Below are positions 63,014-64,000 of a DNA stretch of 64,000 nt, piece by piece. This stretch comes from CBDDKZ01 sp965230415. Its GTDB lineage: Bacteria > Bacteroidota > Bacteroidia > Cytophagales > JAAEPT01. Position 1 is the first letter of the stretch; every line of letters begins with the position of its first letter. The translations under genes and the position numbers were made by a program. The DNA is taken from assembly GCA_965230415.1 (NCBI GenBank), contig CBDDKZ010000005.1:2232001-2296000 (forward strand). The letters run 5' to 3'. The notes under the pieces were generated by a model. That model saw nothing but the letters and a program-made list of their open reading frames with translations, was not told the DNA's origin and made no database searches.

Positions 63014-63160
63014 TCAGGATTTTTTGTCCATAATCGATTTTACTACTTCTTCCATTTGAGTAGTCTTTCCGTCTTCGGAAATACGCGAGCTACACTTATA
63101 AAATAATAAGCTACAGGCCAGTAAAATTACCAAAAATGCGCGTTCTAAGTTATCTATCAT
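63014..63160 (-). CDS. Small 48-residue membrane or lipoprotein-like protein
   Basis: The frame encodes MIDNLERAFLVILLACSLLF followed by YKCSSRISEDGKTTQMEEVV and a basic end. A hydrophobic helix (8-21) precedes a Cys at residue 23 and a charged tail. It starts with ATG, ends 10 bases from the convergent murein endopeptidase gene, and has clean composition. The lipobox is imperfect, so it may be a single-pass membrane protein. Function unknown. Confidence 0.5.
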   Translation of the reverse strand: MIDNLERAFLVILLACSLLFYKCSSRISEDGKTTQMEEVVKSIMDKKS

Positions 63161-63705
63161 TAGAAAATGGTTAATACGATATTAAAATTGTGGTGAGTGA
63201 ATGTCATCAAATTGTTGGTTATTGATTAATTTCCTTCGCCTATATTAATTTTTACGACGCATATATGGTACTTGTTACACCATGTTGTTGATTTTTGATG
63301 AATAGTTATTAACATAATTGGGTAGGATGTAAACATTCAATGTTGATTATAACCATTTAATTGTTAATGTATTGTGGAGATTCTTAAATGGCAACCGAAC
63401 TGGTAAATCTCCCATAAAGAAATCGGTACTATTAGTTTCCGGTGTACGTTCTCGCAGGGCTCGCAAATGCTTAAGGCTGTAAATGTCAGATGGAAGTCTA
63501 TTCGAATTTTGATTGTATGTTTTTTGACGGAAGCACATTTAGAGATCCCTAAATAGCTTTAATAGTGTTCCTGAGTGCATTACGTGATGGTCATAAAAAT
63601 AAGAAGTGATGTAAGCCTTTTTCTGCAATGAAAACTGAATAGACCTTTGTCGTACTTAGAGTGCTCAATAGAAATGTGGATGGCATGTTTTAATTATTAC
63701 CTGTA
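63161..63705. other. Intergenic region with a possible leucine-rich-repeat remnant
   Basis: About 545 bases separate the small protein from the barrel gene. On the minus strand a frame at 63347-63538 contains RLPSDIYSLKHLRALRE and a second LP..LPFKNLHNTL, spaced like leucine-rich repeats, but without start context or further repeats. It may be a fragment of an older gene or chance. Nothing else is seen. Confidence 0.3.
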
Positions 63706-64000
63706 TCAATGGCTTAAATGTATACCTGCCATAAATGATGTTCCCATCAAATCTGTGGCCATGCCTTCGGGAGCCGTTTGATTCAAAATATTTCTAATAG
63801 TTAAGACAAAGGTTAAGTTATTCAGAACTGTATAAGATATCGTAGCATTTAATAGGTTTTTTGAAGCAATTTGAGATCCTTTTTGATTAACAATATTACC
63901 AAATGCAAGATCAGTTTCCAGCGATGAGTGCAAAATGTAATCAGAATAGAAATAATCTGAAACATTAATAGATAACTGCTTAATCGCTTTAACAGTAATG
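63706..64000 (-). CDS. C-terminal end of an outer-membrane beta-barrel protein (5' partial)
   Basis: The frame is open to the window edge on the minus strand; the TTG at 63933 is internal. It reads TVKAIKQLSINVSDYFYSDY, then NLLNATISYTVLNNLTFVLT and IRNILNQTAPEG before the final strand FMAGIHLSH. The pattern of NxTxSY..(L)NLTF, RNILN and a last beta strand is that of a TonB-dependent receptor barrel end, although the final residue is His rather than Phe or Tyr. The rest of the gene is outside the window. Confidence 0.78.
   Translation of the reverse strand, partial: ITVKAIKQLSINVSDYFYSDYILHSSLETDLAFGNIVNQKGSQIASKNLLNATISYTVLNNLTFVLTIRNILNQTAPEGMATDLMGTSFMAGIHLSH

Noticed and set aside
1..64000. 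Mobile elements, CRISPR arrays, tRNA or rRNA genes.
   Set aside because: I saw no transposase motifs with terminal repeats, no spaced direct repeats and no tRNA-like T-loop sequence in a folding context.

Overview
The window looks like the chromosome of a free-living member of the Bacteroidota (flavobacteria or a related class). Four observations support this. Secreted proteins carry C-terminal type IX secretion (T9SS) sorting domains (genes ending at 2516 and 39062, and the gene at 49099-51978). There is a gliding-motility lipoprotein GldB (43216-44220). A TonB-dependent receptor is paired with a DUF4249 lipoprotein (53093-56430). Several genes are preceded by the Bacteroidota -7 promoter motif TAnnTTTG rather than a strong Shine-Dalgarno sequence. 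The DNA is AT-rich. I saw no rRNA, tRNA, insertion sequence or CRISPR array.

Region 1 (1-2576) is the 3' part of a large surface protein with PKD-like, CBM6-like and six MopE-type Asp-rich repeats plus a T9SS tail, closed by a strong terminator. Region 2 (2902-7988) is a compact three-gene operon. It encodes a small adaptor-like protein, a SIR2-like protein whose catalytic residues look eroded, and a 1169-residue STAND NTPase with a membrane segment and 14 WD40 repeats. The first two proteins share a short GxNxxIxxQ-type strand motif. This is the best candidate here for an undescribed defence or programmed-death system.

Region 3 (about 8.0-47.2 kb) is a long mosaic cluster for a surface polysaccharide. 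It holds two sugar aminotransferases, a NeuD/PglD-type acyltransferase, about nine glycosyltransferases, two PAPS-type sulfotransferases, a sugar O-methyltransferase and other methyltransferase-like proteins. It also holds an MBOAT plus SGNH acylation pair, an OafA-type acyltransferase, an alpha-1,2-fucosyltransferase, polytopic membrane proteins, an asparagine synthase and a Wzm/Wzt ABC exporter. The genes flip strand repeatedly and often abut or overlap tail to tail, as in a module-built locus. Within it sit a roughly 1970-residue PKD-rich T9SS protein with a large internal duplication, an Lrp/AsnC regulator, a small outer-membrane barrel protein and GldB. Together the genes suggest a heavily decorated (aminated, methylated, acylated, sulfated, fucosylated) glycan exported by the ABC route. 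It may be the glycan to which T9SS cargo is anchored, but that is inference.

Region 4 (47.3-64 kb) is more housekeeping-like: rsmI, an inositol-phosphatase family gene, a T9SS-sorted lipase-like protein, a trimeric-fibre-like protein, the lipoprotein/TonB receptor/DUF4249 operon, prfA with a short upstream reading frame, a small lipoprotein, a nitroreductase, a PrsW-type intramembrane protease overlapping a MepA-type murein endopeptidase, a 48-residue small membrane protein, and the 3' end of an outer-membrane barrel protein that runs off the window.
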